64,000 nt of DNA from JAENVU01 sp963756815 (GCA_963756815.1 CAVWPR010000048.1:248001-312000), one strand, 5' to 3'; positions 16,518 through 28,158 are shown, numbered from the stretch's first letter. Made by a program: numbers and translations. The notes: generated by a model from the letters alone, not told the origin.

Positions 16518-17072
16518 TCAGGGCCGCGCGCGGACGTGGATGCGCTCGGGACCCGACGCAGGGACGACGACGTCGCGCACCGCGACGAAGCCGGCCTTCT
16601 CGAACGCGCGACACGAGCGGGTGTTGCGCGGGTGCGGCCCGGCGACGGCGCGCGTGATGCTCGGGTCGGCGAAGACCACGGTGCGCACGTACGCGTCGAG
16701 CGCGTCGGCGCCCACGCCGCGCCCGACCGCGTCGAGCTCGCCGATGAGGAGATCGATGCCGGCGGCGCCCGGTGCGCTCTCACCGATCGCGACGGCATAC
16801 TCCGGCTGGTCCTCGAGGCGGGAGTGCTGGATCAGCCCGACCGCGCGCCCGTCGACCTCGATGACGTGACGGTGCGTCGTCGCGGCATCGCTCGTGATCC
16901 CCGGCGCGTACTTCTCGTGGACCTGCTCCCGCGTGGCGGCGTCGGCACCGGATCCGCCGAGCGAGCCCGGGCCCGACGTCACACCCCACCACTCGGAGAC
17001 GTGGGGCGTGTTCAGCCACCGGCGGAGATCCTCGAGGTCGGCGAGCGCGAGCGGTCGGAACGTGACCGTCAT
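16518..17072 (-). CDS. GNAT-family N-acetyltransferase (AAC(6')/IucB-like)
   Basis: 184 residues of the Acetyltransf_8 type: FRPLALADLEDLRRWLNTPHVSEWWG at the start, HVIEVDGRAVGLIQHSRLED, IDLLIGELDAVGRGVGADALDAYVRTVVF (acetyl-CoA loop region, G-x-G-x-G) and RNTRSCRAFEKAGFVAV at the end. This layout is shared with aminoglycoside 6'-acetyltransferases and siderophore acetylases. The substrate cannot be told from sequence. Confidence 0.87.
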   Translation of the reverse strand: MTVTFRPLALADLEDLRRWLNTPHVSEWWGVTSGPGSLGGSGADAATREQVHEKYAPGITSDAATTHRHVIEVDGRAVGLIQHSRLEDQPEYAVAIGESAPGAAGIDLLIGELDAVGRGVGADALDAYVRTVVFADPSITRAVAGPHPRNTRSCRAFEKAGFVAVRDVVVPASGPERIHVRARP

Positions 17073-17153
17073 TCGGCGGTCCCGAGCCGACCGATCGGTG
17101 TGCGCAGTGCCACGCCCCGATCTTGTCCGACGGCGTCGGGACCGCGGGCCCGA

Positions 17154-17230
17154 TGGTCGGGAAGGGGGGATTTGAACCCCCGACCCCCTGCTCCCAAAGC
17201 AGGTGCGCTGCCAAGCTGCGCCACTTCCCG
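17154..17230 (-). tRNA. tRNA-Pro(TGG)
   Basis: Reverse-strand cloverleaf, acceptor CGGGAAG with CTTCCCG, anticodon loop TTTGGGA giving TGG. Discriminator A and encoded CCA at 17154-17156. Confidence 0.95.
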
Positions 17231-17265
17231 GAGCCCATGACGATACGACCTCGCGTGCGGGCGGC

Positions 17266-19211
17266 TCAGTCCTCGCGTGCCGGCAACCGGTGCATCGCCT
17301 GCGCGACGGTCCGCATGAGCAGCGTCGAGGAGAACGTCAACCCGCCGAAGCCGAGGACCCAGAGCGTCTGACGCGCATCCTCCGCGTGGGTCACACCAGC
17401 GGCGATGAGCAGCGCGGCGGAGGCCAGCGCGCCGGCGCCCCCGCTGAAGGTCACCAGCGCCTGACTCATCCACCGGTCGACCACCGCCCGGTCCTCGCCG
17501 CCGAAGTGCTCGGTCCGGAGGGTCAGCCGCCCGGCGCGCAGCTGGCCGCTGATCGCCTCCATCGACTCGGGCAACGTGCGGAGCGACGGCAACGCGCGGA
17601 TGAGCTCCCGCTGGATGATCTCCTCGGGCGTGCCCATCGTGTCGCCGGCGTCGGTGCGGGCGAGCTCCGTGCCGGTGCCGGCGAAGTCGAAGCCCGGGCA
17701 CAGCATGCCGAGCGTGCCCTCGAGCGTCAGGAGCGATCGGCTGAGCAGGGTGAGCGCGCTCGGCACCTCGAGGCCGTGCCGGTCCATGACCCCGAGGACC
17801 TGGCTGATGAGCTTCGGGCTGAAGCCCGAGCCCATCTCGGTGAGCACCGCGCCGAGATCGGCCTCGAGCGAGCGGAGATCGGTGGTGGCGTCGTCGCCCG
17901 CGAGGTGGCGGACGCCGCGCGCGACCAGCTGGACGTTCTGCGTCGCCATCCCGATCGCGATGCCCTGGAGGCCTTCGAGCAGCGACCGGCGTGATCGTGC
18001 CGACGGCCCCGAAGTCGATGAGCCACAGGTCGCCGTTCGGGCTGATGAACACGTTCCCCGGATGCGGGTCGGCGTGGTAGAGCCCGTCGCTCAGGATCTG
18101 ACGCAGGAACGAGCGGAGCAGACGCCGGGCGAGCTCCGAGCGGGGCACGCCGCACGCGTCGACGGCGGCGTGGTCGGCGATGGTGCAGCCGGGAACCTCC
18201 TCCATGACGAGCACGGTGCTCGCGCACAGGGTGGAGAAGACGCCGGGGACGTGGATGTCGGTGCCGTCGAGGTTCTTCGCGAAGCGTCGGCCCGCGTTCG
18301 CCTCGTCGAGGTAGTCGAGCTCGGACTCGATGCCGCGGATGAGCTCGTCGGCGAGGGCCGACGCGCCGACGCGCGCGCGCCGCCGGGATGCGGTGCTCCG
18401 CCTGACGCGCGACGAGTCGCATCACCGCGGCGTCGCGGTCCACGAGGTCGGCGACGCCGGGCCGCTGCACCTTCACGACGACCCGCTCGCCCGTGACGAG
18501 GGTGGCCCGGTGCGTCTGGCCGATCGATGCGGCGGCGAGCGGCTCGAAGTCGAACTCGGCGAAGGCCTGCTCGACCGGCTCGTCGAACGCGGACTCGATC
18601 ACGGAGCGGACCGCGTCGGCGTCGATCGGCCGCACGTTCGACTGGAGCTTCGCGAGCTCGCTGGTGAGGTTGTCGGGGAGGAGGTCGGTGCGCGTCGACG
18701 CGATCTGACCGAACTTCACCATCATCCCGCCGGCGTCCTCGATCGTCAGGCGGAGGCGGAGCGCGAAGTCCGCGGTGTCGACCGCGTGCTCGCTCCGGTA
18801 CCGGACGTGGACCAGGTTGTGGTGCCGCGCGTCGCGCACGAGCTCGCGCATGCGACCGATGGGCGCGAACGTGGTCTTCGTGGTGCGGATCGGGTGGACC
18901 AGCGTGCGGCGGACCCGGTGTCGGGTGTGGACGCGGGTGGACCGGGTGATGAGGTCGAGCACGATCGCCGCCGGCATCGCCACGATGACACCGAAGAACA
19001 GCGTCATCGGCACGACGACCCAGAGCGTCTCGTGCCGGTCGACGATCACGGCGGTGCACACCACCCCGCCGAGCCAGCCGACGATCGCGACGACCGTCGC
19101 GCGCCAGCGCCCCAGGGAGATGCCGAGGACCCGGGAGCACAGCCAGCCCACCGCCGCGATCCACGGGATGATGAGCAGGACGAACTCCAGCAGGCTGGCC
19201 CTGATCTCCAT
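17266..19211 (-). CDS. ABC1/AarF/UbiB-family atypical kinase, two frameshifts
   Basis: About 648 residues after repair. Two hydrophobic segments (~10-25 and ~35-80) precede the ABC1 core. MMVKFGQIASTRTDLLP is the KxGQ motif, AASIGQTHRATL the Ala-rich nucleotide loop, VVVKVQRPGV the lysine strand, HADPHPGN the catalytic loop and IDFGAVG the metal site. UbiB relatives act in quinone/lipid handling at the membrane; the actinobacterial role is unproven. Breaks at ~18369-18382 (a long CGCG tract) and ~17984-17992 (ACGCCGGTCG) each repair with +1/-2. ATG 19211 follows GAGGA. Confidence 0.85.
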
Positions 19212-19388
19212 GTCCGTCCTCACCCCTCGTGCGCGACGGCGTGACAGTACCGAGATCCATCCCGGACCCGTGAGTGAGGTGCCCGGACGCAGAGCACTTC
19301 CGCCCGCGCGCTCCGAACGGGCCCTTTGCGGACGGGCCGCAGGCCAAGAGCGGAATGGAGAGGGCCCCCGGGTAAGGTGACCGGCCCC

Positions 19389-20786
19389 ATGGACACGTCA
19401 GTCGTCGCACTCGAAGACAACAGGGTCAAGCTCCACATCGCGGTCTCGGAGGCCGAGTTCGAACCGGCGATCGACGCTGCGTTCCGCAAGCTCGCGCACG
19501 AGGTGCGCATCCCCGGGTTCCGTCCGGGCAAGGCGCCCCGTCGCCTCCTCGAGGCCCGCTTCGGCGCCGAGGTCGGACGCGAGCAGGCGCTCAAGGACGG
19601 GCTGCCGGGCTTCTATGCCGACGCCGTCGTCGCGGAGGACATCGACGTCATCGCCCCGCCCCAGATCGAGATCACCGCCGGCGAGGAGTCCGGTCCGGTC
19701 GAGTTCGAAGCCGTCGTCGAGACGCGTCCGGTGGTGCAGCTGTCCGGCTACGAGGGCCTGCGCGTCGAGCTCGACTTCACACCGGTCGACGACGAAGCGG
19801 TGGACCGTCAGATCGATCAGCTCCGCGACCGCTTCGCGGACCTCGAGGACAGCGACGATCCTCTCGTCGACGGGAACTACGCGTCGATGGACCTGAGTGG
19901 GACGATCGACGGCGAGCCGGTGGACGCGTTGACGGCGAGCGACCTGCTCTACGAGGTCGGCTCCGGCGGCCTGGTCCCTGCGCTCGACGAGGCGCTGCAC
20001 GGTGCCGGCCCCGGCGCGGTGCTCGAGTTCACCGACGTCCTGCCCGAGCGCTTCGGCGAGCAGGCGGGCACCGAGGTCACGTTCCGCGCCCTCGTGAAGG
20101 ACGCGAAGCGCAAGGTGCTGCCCGAGCTCACCGACGAATGGGTGGCCGAGAACACCGATTCCGAGACGGTCGACGCGCTCCGCGAGGAGAGCCGTCGCCG
20201 CATCGACCTCTTCGGCAAGCTCCAGGCCCAGATGGCGATGCGCGACCGCGTGCTCGACGAGCTCTCGAAGCTCGTCGACATCGAACCGCCGGAAGCACTC
20301 GTCGGCCAGGAGCTCGAGACCCGGCTGCACGACCTCGTGCACCGCATCGAGGGTCAGGGCATGTCGATCCCCCAGTGGCTCGCGGCCACGGGCCAGGACC
20401 AGAGCGAGTTCATCAACCAGATGAGGGCGGGAGCCGCCCGGGCGGTGCTCGCCGACCTCGCGCTCAGAGCGGTCGTCGTCCAGGAATCGATCGCGGCGAG
20501 CGACGAGGAGCTCGAGACCGAGATCGAACGGTTGGCGGAACGGTCCGGCGCGAAACCGCAGAAGGTGCGCAAGGATCTCGACCGGCGTGGCCTCCTGGAG
20601 GCGGTACGCTCTGACATCGCCCGCGGCAAGGCGTTGCAGCTCGTCGTCGACTCCGCGGTCGCCCTCGACTCGACCGGTGCCGAGATCGACGTGTCGATCC
20701 CGACTCCCGACGCAAGTCCCGAATCCGAAGCCCCCGAATCCGAAGCTCCCGACACCACCACCCCCGCAGAGGAGTCCGAAGCGTGA
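19389..20786 (+). CDS. tig: trigger factor chaperone / peptidyl-prolyl isomerase
   Basis: 465 residues. The N-terminal ribosome-binding domain carries the signature GFRPGKAP (~36-43), followed by the FKBP-like PPIase insert (~155-240) and the long helical C-terminal chaperone domain. An acidic P/E/S/T tail (~440-465) is typical of actinobacterial forms. It docks at L23 and holds nascent chains. It overlaps clpP (TGATG), and the tig-clpP-clpX order is the conserved protein quality-control cluster. Confidence 0.96.
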   Translation: MDTSVVALEDNRVKLHIAVSEAEFEPAIDAAFRKLAHEVRIPGFRPGKAPRRLLEARFGAEVGREQALKDGLPGFYADAVVAEDIDVIAPPQIEITAGEESGPVEFEAVVETRPVVQLSGYEGLRVELDFTPVDDEAVDRQIDQLRDRFADLEDSDDPLVDGNYASMDLSGTIDGEPVDALTASDLLYEVGSGGLVPALDEALHGAGPGAVLEFTDVLPERFGEQAGTEVTFRALVKDAKRKVLPELTDEWVAENTDSETVDALREESRRRIDLFGKLQAQMAMRDRVLDELSKLVDIEPPEALVGQELETRLHDLVHRIEGQGMSIPQWLAATGQDQSEFINQMRAGAARAVLADLALRAVVVQESIAASDEELETEIERLAERSGAKPQKVRKDLDRRGLLEAVRSDIARGKALQLVVDSAVALDSTGAEIDVSIPTPDASPESEAPESEAPDTTTPAEESEA

Positions 20787-21424
20787 TGCAGCCGGTGTAC
20801 AACTCGTTCTACGTCCCCGAGGTCTGGGAGAAGACCCCGTACGGCGGCGAGCGGACGACGAGCCTGCTCGGCAAGCTCCTGAAGGAGCGCATCATCCTGC
20901 TCGGCACCGCCGTCGACGAGCACGTCGCGAACCTGATCATGGCGCAGCTGCTCCACCTCGAGAGCGAGGACCCGGACAAGGACATCTCGCTCTACATCAA
21001 CTCGCCCGGTGGCGAGATCACGGGCCTCTTCGCCATCTACGACACGATGCAGTTCGTGAAGCCCGACATCTCCACCATCTGCATCGGTCAGGCCGCGTCG
21101 GCAGCCGCGGTGATCCTCGCCGCCGGCGAGAACGGCAAGCGGTTCATCCTCCCGCACGCCCGGGTGCTGATCCACCAGCCCCACGGTGGCGCGCAGGGCC
21201 AGGCGGTCGACATCCAGATCCAGGCCAAGGAGATCACCCGCATGCGGGAGACGCTCGACGAGATCCTGGCGCACCACTCGGGTCAGACCGTCGAGAAGGT
21301 CGCGGCCGACACCGACCGCGACTTCATCATGGGTGCGAACGAGGCCAAGGAGTACGGCATCGTCGACGAGGTGATCAGCAATCGTGAGCTGGCCGCGGTG
21401 AGCGTGCCGGCCGGCGTGAGCTGA
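20786..21424 (+). CDS. clpP: ATP-dependent Clp protease proteolytic subunit
   Basis: 212 residues. The catalytic Ser is in GQAASAAAV, His in LIHQP and Asp near DTDRDFIMGA. YINSPGGEIT forms the oxyanion region and the substrate groove. I prefer ATG 20786 (overlapping the tig stop), with GTG 20783 as an alternative. It forms a tetradecamer that works with ClpX encoded 66 bp downstream. Only one clpP is in the window, although actinobacteria usually have two. Confidence 0.96.
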   Translation: MQPVYNSFYVPEVWEKTPYGGERTTSLLGKLLKERIILLGTAVDEHVANLIMAQLLHLESEDPDKDISLYINSPGGEITGLFAIYDTMQFVKPDISTICIGQAASAAAVILAAGENGKRFILPHARVLIHQPHGGAQGQAVDIQIQAKEITRMRETLDEILAHHSGQTVEKVAADTDRDFIMGANEAKEYGIVDEVISNRELAAVSVPAGVS

Positions 21425-21490
21425 GAGTACGGACCACAGGACAGACGGCGATCTTGACGGCAGCAGCGGGCGACTCCGGGGGGAGACGGC

Positions 21491-22750
<1,260 letters not shown>

Positions 22751-22757
22751 CGACCTT

Positions 22758-22796
22758 CCCGCTCGTGCGACTTCGTCGCAGGCCGCTCGGGCCCCG
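22758..22796 (+). repeat. intergenic repeat, copy 1
   Basis: 39-bp segment between clpX and valS, 36/39 identical to 42769-42807 (between proB and proA). The last 23 bases are identical in both. It contains a short GCGAC...GTCGC dyad. Its role is unknown. Confidence 0.7.
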
Positions 22797-22887
22797 GCTC
22801 GGGTGGCGCTCCCGAGCGATGTGTGCCTTCGCATCGGACGATCCTCGCCTTCGGCTCCTCGGAGTCATGACTTCCTAAGATCCCCGG

Positions 22888-25431
22888 ATGGCCGTCCCTG
22901 ACAAGCCGTCGCTCGACGGGCTCGAGGAGAAGTGGGGCGCGCGCTGGGACGCCGACCGCACCTACGCGTTCGACCGTACGAAGACCCGCGAGCAGATCTT
23001 CTCCATCGACACGCCGCCGCCGACCGTCAGCGGTTCGCTGCACATGGGGTCGGTGTTCGGGTACGCCCAGACCGACGTCCTGGCCCGACAGCGCCGCATG
23101 CTCGGGTTCGAGCTCTTCTACCCGATGGGCTGGGACGACAACGGCCTGGCCACCGAGCGACGGGTGCAGAACTTCTACGGCGTCAGGTGCGACCCGAGCC
23201 TGCCGGTCGAGCCCGACTTCACCCCGCCGGAGAAGCCGGGCGACCGCGAGATCCCGATCTCGCGCCAGCGTTTCGTCGAGCTGTGCGATCGGCTCGTGGT
23301 CGAGGACGAGAAGAAGTTCGAGGAGCTGTGGCGCCGGCTCGGCCTCTCGGTCGACTGGGAGATGACCTACACCACCATCGGCGAGGTGTCGCGACGCGCG
23401 TCGCAACGGGCGTTCCTCCGGATGCTGGCGCGCGGTGAGGCGTACTCGTCGGAGGCGCCGACGCTGTGGGACGTCGACGACCGCACCGCGGTCGCACAGG
23501 CCGAGCTCGAGGACCGAGAGATGGCGGGCGCGTACCACGCCCTGACGTTCCACGGGACCGACGGTGCCGCCGACATCCTCATCGAGACCACGCGACCCGA
23601 GCTGCTGCCCGCGTGTGTCGCGCTCGTCGCGCACCCGGACGACGCGCGCTACGCCGATCGCTTCGGCCACTCGGTGCGGACGCCGCTCTTCGGCGTGCCG
23701 GTGCCGGTCGTCGCGCACCCGCTCGCGGATCCCGAGAAGGGCTCCGGCATCGCGATGATCTGCACGTTCGGTGACACGACCGACGTCGTGTGGTGGCGCG
23801 AGCTGCAGCTGCCGATGCGCAACGTGCTCGGCCGGGACGGCCGCGTGCTGGCGACCGCGCCCGAGTGGGGGACCGACGTCGACGGCGCCGCGGAGGCGCG
23901 GTACGCGGAGCTCGCGGGCAAGACGGTGAAGCAGGCGCAGGCCCGGATCGTGGAGCTGCTCGCGGAGACGGGCGAGCTCGTCGGCGAGCCGAAGCCCATC
24001 AGCCACCCGGTGAAGTTCTACGAGCGCGGCCGGCGACCGCTGGAGATCGTGACCTCGCGGCAGTGGTACTTCCGCAACGGCGGCCGGGACCCGGAGCTGC
24101 GCGCCGCGTTCCTCGCGCGCGGCGAGGAGCTGCACTGGCACCCGCCCCACATGAAGCAGCGGTACGACTCGTGGGTCGAGGGTCTGAACACCGACTGGCT
24201 GGTGAGCCGCCAGCGGTTCTTCGGCGTCCCGATCCCGGTCTGGTACCGCCTCGACGATGCGGGGGAGCCGCGCTGGGACGAGCCGCTCGTGCCCGACGAG
24301 GGCGATCTGCCGATCGACCCGGCGAGCGAGGTGCCCTCCGGCTTCACCGCGGACCAGCGCGATCAGCCGGGTGGGTTCACCGCCGACACCGACGTGATGG
24401 ACACCTGGGCGACGTCGTCGCTCACGCCGCAGATCGTCACGCGGTGGTGCGACGACGACGACCTCTTCGACCGCACGTTCCCGATGGACCTCCGCCCGCA
24501 GGGTCCGGAGATCATCCGGACCTGGCTGTTCGACACCATCGTGCGTGCGCACTTCGAGCACGGTTCGCTGCCGTGGCGCGACGCCACGCTCAACGGCTGG
24601 GTGCTCGATCCGGACCGCAAGAAGATGTCGAAGAGCAAGGGCAACGTCGTCACGCCGATGCCCCTCCTCACCCAGCACGGCTCGGACGCGATCCGGTACT
24701 GGGCCGCGTCGGGCCGGCCCGGCACCGACACCGCGGTCGACGAAGGCCAGATGAAGGTCGGCCGCCGCTTGGCGATCAAGCTGCTCAACGTCTCGAAGTT
24801 CGTGCTCGGCGTGATGGGCGAGGCGCCCGCGGGGACCGTCACCGAGCCCATCGACCGGTCGATGCTGGAGGCGCTCGGCGCCACGGTCGGCGACTGCACG
24901 GACGCGTTCGCCGCCTACGACTACGCACGCGCGCTCGAGCGCGTGGAGCGGTTCTTCTGGGACTTCTGCGACGACTACGTCGAGCTGGTGAAGCACCGCG
25001 CCTACGGGGACGCCGCCGACGCCCGCGCCGCGTCGGCGCGTGCCGCGCTGGGAACGGCACTGTCGGTGCTGCAGCGACTGTTCGCACCGTTCCTGGCCTA
25101 CGTGGCCGAAGAGGTGTGGTCGTGGTGGCAGGACGGCTCGGTGCACCGGTCCGCGTGGCCCGCGGCCGACGACGTCCCGGCCGACGGTGACCCGCTCGTG
25201 TTCACCGTCGCCGCCGCCGTGCTGGGCGCGGTCCGGAAGGCGAAGTCCGACGGCAAGGTCTCGATGCGCGCCGACGTGGCGCGGGTCGTGGTCACCGACG
25301 CCGCCGACCGCATCGCCGCCCTCGAGGCCGCGCGCGACGACGTCATGAACGCCGGCGCCATCGCGGAGCTGGTCACCGTGGTGGGGGAGCCGTTCGCGGT
25401 CACGGTGACGCTCGCGACACCGCCCTCGTGA
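22888..25431 (+). CDS. valS: valyl-tRNA synthetase (archaeal-type subgroup suspected)
   Basis: 847 residues of class I synthetase. The HIGH equivalent is SGSLHMGSV (~47-55), the editing CP1 domain lies at ~150-350, KKMSKSKGN is the second ATP motif (~574), and an anticodon-binding domain follows. The start region PPPTVSGSLHMGSVFGYAQT and GWDDNGLATERRVQNFY resemble the archaeal/Rickettsia-type ValRS rather than E. coli-type, and the usual long C-terminal coiled coil is missing or short. TAAGAT at 22876 stands six bases before ATG 22888, so it is probably leaderless. Overlaps folC by GTGA. Confidence 0.95.
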   Translation: MAVPDKPSLDGLEEKWGARWDADRTYAFDRTKTREQIFSIDTPPPTVSGSLHMGSVFGYAQTDVLARQRRMLGFELFYPMGWDDNGLATERRVQNFYGVRCDPSLPVEPDFTPPEKPGDREIPISRQRFVELCDRLVVEDEKKFEELWRRLGLSVDWEMTYTTIGEVSRRASQRAFLRMLARGEAYSSEAPTLWDVDDRTAVAQAELEDREMAGAYHALTFHGTDGAADILIETTRPELLPACVALVAHPDDARYADRFGHSVRTPLFGVPVPVVAHPLADPEKGSGIAMICTFGDTTDVVWWRELQLPMRNVLGRDGRVLATAPEWGTDVDGAAEARYAELAGKTVKQAQARIVELLAETGELVGEPKPISHPVKFYERGRRPLEIVTSRQWYFRNGGRDPELRAAFLARGEELHWHPPHMKQRYDSWVEGLNTDWLVSRQRFFGVPIPVWYRLDDAGEPRWDEPLVPDEGDLPIDPASEVPSGFTADQRDQPGGFTADTDVMDTWATSSLTPQIVTRWCDDDDLFDRTFPMDLRPQGPEIIRTWLFDTIVRAHFEHGSLPWRDATLNGWVLDPDRKKMSKSKGNVVTPMPLLTQHGSDAIRYWAASGRPGTDTAVDEGQMKVGRRLAIKLLNVSKFVLGVMGEAPAGTVTEPIDRSMLEALGATVGDCTDAFAAYDYARALERVERFFWDFCDDYVELVKHRAYGDAADARAASARAALGTALSVLQRLFAPFLAYVAEEVWSWWQDGSVHRSAWPAADDVPADGDPLVFTVAAAVLGAVRKAKSDGKVSMRADVARVVVTDAADRIAALEAARDDVMNAGAIAELVTVVGEPFAVTVTLATPPS

Positions 25432-26732
25432 CGCCGGCGGAGGCCATCGCGTGGCTCGACGGCCACGTGAACCTCGAGACCGGGGTGGGCTTCACACCGA
25501 CGCGTGAGCGGGGCGCACCGACCCTCGATCGCATCCGGGAGCTGACCACGCTGCTCGGGACGCCGCAGGCGGAGTTCCCAGCGGTCCATCTCACCGGCAC
25601 GAACGGGAAGACGTCGACGGCCCGGATGCTGGCCACGGTGCTCGAGGCGACCGGTCGATCGGTCGGGCTCGCCACCAGCCCGCACCTGGAGCACGTCCGC
25701 GAGCGCGTCGTGTGGAACGGCGACCCGATCGACGACGCCGCGCTCGCCCGGGTGCTGACGCAGATCGAGGTGACGGAGGAGTTCCTCACGGAGCTCCCGA
25801 GCTACTTCGAGATCATGGTCGCGGCGGCGTTCACGTTCTTCGCCGACGTCGCGGTCCATGTCGGCGTGATCGAGGTGGGCATGGGCGGCACGTGGGACGC
25901 GACGAACGTCGTGGACGCCGACGTCGCGGTCGTCACGAACGTGGGCCTCGATCACCAGGCGTTCCTCGGGACGACGCGCGCCGAGATCGCCCGCGACAAG
26001 GCGGGGATCATCCGTCCGCACGCCACGCTCGTGCTCGGCGAGACCGATCCCGAGCTCGTCGAGATCTTCGAGGCGCGCGGCCCCGCGCGCACGTGGTTGC
26101 GCGACCGCGACTTCGGCACGCGTGTGAACCGCCTCGCCCACGGCGGTCACCTCGTGGACCTGTACACGCCGGGCGCCGAGTACCCGGAGGTGTTCGTCCC
26201 GCTGCACGGCGCCCACCAGGTCGACAACGCCGTGCTGGCGCTCGCCGCCGCGCAGGCGCACATCGGGACGCCCCTCGCGGACGAATCGGTGCACGAGGGG
26301 TTCGCGCGGGTCACGTCACCGGGCCGGCTCGAGGTGATGGGCACGCAACCGCTCATCCTGCTCGACGGCGCGCACAATGTCGCGGGAGCGGCCGCGCTCG
26401 ACCGAGCGCTGCGCGACGAGTTCCCGCCCCAGCCGCGCACCCTCGTCGTCGGCCTCCTCCGCGAGAAGGATCCGGGCGAGATGCTCGCCGCGCTCGAGGT
26501 GGCGGGCGTCGAGCGGCTCGTGTGCACCCGCCCGCCGACGCCGCGTGCGCTCGACCCCCTCGCCGTGGCCGACGCGGCGATGGCGCTCGGTGTCGACGCC
26601 GAGCGCATCGACGTGTACGGCGACGTCGACGACGCGGTGCGGCGAGCCCGCGAGATCACCCCGGCCGACGGCCAGATCGTGGTCACCGGCTCGCTCTACG
26701 TGGTCGGCGCGGCCCGGGCCGTCCTGCACTGA
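25428..26732 (+). CDS. folC: folylpolyglutamate / dihydrofolate synthase
   Basis: 434 residues of the Mur ligase superfamily. The P-loop is HLTGTNGKTST (~48-58), with DATNVVDADVAVVTNVGLDH (~165-185) and LLDGAHNVAGA (~310) as the other ligase motifs. It adds glutamates to folate and may also make dihydrofolate. GTG 25428 overlaps the valS stop; valS-folC adjacency is common in bacteria. Confidence 0.94.
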   Translation: MTPAEAIAWLDGHVNLETGVGFTPTRERGAPTLDRIRELTTLLGTPQAEFPAVHLTGTNGKTSTARMLATVLEATGRSVGLATSPHLEHVRERVVWNGDPIDDAALARVLTQIEVTEEFLTELPSYFEIMVAAAFTFFADVAVHVGVIEVGMGGTWDATNVVDADVAVVTNVGLDHQAFLGTTRAEIARDKAGIIRPHATLVLGETDPELVEIFEARGPARTWLRDRDFGTRVNRLAHGGHLVDLYTPGAEYPEVFVPLHGAHQVDNAVLALAAAQAHIGTPLADESVHEGFARVTSPGRLEVMGTQPLILLDGAHNVAGAAALDRALRDEFPPQPRTLVVGLLREKDPGEMLAALEVAGVERLVCTRPPTPRALDPLAVADAAMALGVDAERIDVYGDVDDAVRRAREITPADGQIVVTGSLYVVGAARAVLH

Positions 26733-26881
26733 GCCCAGGGTCCGCGGTCCGGCGTGCGGGCGCCGGCGCACCTGGGGGGCGATCGCTGGCCTGTGACCGC
26801 AGTCACCGGCCGCCGGCGTTGACGCTCCGAACCCGGTGGGCGAGCGTGCGGCCCACCGCAACCGCGAGACCCGGAGGACGC

Positions 26882-27541
26882 ATGAGCCTGCCCCGCACCG
26901 TGACCCAAGCCGAGTTCGGCGTCGAGCTGGCTCGATTCGAGGCGATGGTCCGATCGGTCGCCGCCGTCGGCTGGGACCGGCCGAGCCGCTGCGCGGGTTG
27001 GTCCGCGGGCGATGTCGCCAAGCACGTCGTCGGTCAGTTCGCGGACGTCGTCGCCGGCCGTTTCGACGGTCTCGGCACCGACGAAGCGACCCAGCGCGAG
27101 GTCGACGAGCGGTCGGGTCGCGGGCCCGATGCCGTGGCCGACGAGCTCGCCCAGATCATCCCGTCGCTCACCGGGCTGCTCGCGTCGTTCGACGATGCTG
27201 CGTGGGCGAGCCCGTCGCCCGGCGGCACCGGCACGCTCGGCGAGGGTGTCGAGGCGTTGTGGTCCGACATGGTGCTGCACGCCGACGACATTCGGTGCGC
27301 GGTCGGATCGGACGCACCGGCCGAGGTGGATCCGACGCCGGCGGTCTCGCACATTGCCGACGTGCTGACCCGACGCGGCTGGCGGCCGGCGACGATCGCG
27401 CTCGACGGCCTCCCGCGCTTCGACGTCTCCGGAGGCGGTCCGGAGATCACCGGACCCCCCTGGCCGTTCGCCCTGGCGGCAACCGGAAGAGGTGACCCGG
27501 AAGCGATCGCCCTCGATCCGAGCGTCAACATCTACGCCTGG
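26882..27541 (+). CDS. TIGR03083-type (mycothiol-dependent maleylpyruvate isomerase-like) protein, no stop codon found
   Basis: About 219 residues to the probable C-terminus. FEAMVRSVAAVGWDRPSRCAGW and SAGDVAKHVVGQF are the DinB/MDMPI N-terminal pattern with its metal-binding His. LWSDMVLHADDIRCAVG carries the second His/Asp set. The C-terminal PFALAATGRGDPEAIALD matches the normal family end. However no stop follows: the frame continues through 27542-27643 (Arg/Thr-rich) straight into ndk in the same frame. Either a true fusion or a lost stop; I mark the natural-looking end. SD CGGAGG precedes ATG 26882. Confidence 0.7.
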
Positions 27542-27643
27542 CCCTCTCCCTCCACCGTCAGAGGCGGCGCTCGGAGTGGTCGGCGGGCGACGACCGCCAC
27601 AGTGTGCGTCGAGGCTCGGATCCGCCTTAGCCTGCGCCGCCTT

Positions 27644-28057
27644 ATGACTGATCGCACCCTGGTCCTCTGCAAGCCCGATGCCGTCGAGCGCGGCCTCGCC
27701 GGCGAGATCATCCGACGCATCGAGGCCAAGAACCTCACGCTCGTGGCCCTCGAGCTGCGCCGCCTCGACCGGGCCACCGCGGAGGCCCACTACGCCGAGC
27801 ACGACGGCAAGCCGTTCTTCGGCGAGCTCGTGAGCTTCATCACCCGGAGCCCGCTGGTGGCGATGGTGGTGGAGGGCCCCGAGGACACGTACAAGGTCGT
27901 TCGCACGCTGATGGGCGTCACGAACCCCAAGGAAGCCGCGCCGGGGACGATTCGCGGCGATCTCGCGATCGAGATGGGGGAGAACCTCGTGCACGGCTCG
28001 GATTCGCCCGAGTCCGCGGCGCGCGAGATCGCCCTGTTCTTCCCCGACCTGGTGTGA
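27644..28057 (+). CDS. ndk: nucleoside diphosphate kinase
   Basis: 137 residues, full length. TLVLCKPDAVERGLAGEII opens the fold, the catalytic His is in NLVHGSDS, and FFPDLV ends it. It transfers phosphate between nucleoside tri- and diphosphates. A TAGCCT box at 27628-27633 lies ten bases before ATG 27644, indicating its own promoter within the end of the preceding open frame. Confidence 0.95.
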   Translation: MTDRTLVLCKPDAVERGLAGEIIRRIEAKNLTLVALELRRLDRATAEAHYAEHDGKPFFGELVSFITRSPLVAMVVEGPEDTYKVVRTLMGVTNPKEAAPGTIRGDLAIEMGENLVHGSDSPESAAREIALFFPDLV

Positions 28058-28158
28058 CCTCGGCCTCCTGAAGCCGGCGACGACGTCTCCGCATTGTTCC
28101 GGACCGCGTCGAACCCGTAGCCTGACGGGTCCGGCGGTCTCCGGAGGCAGTGCGCACC

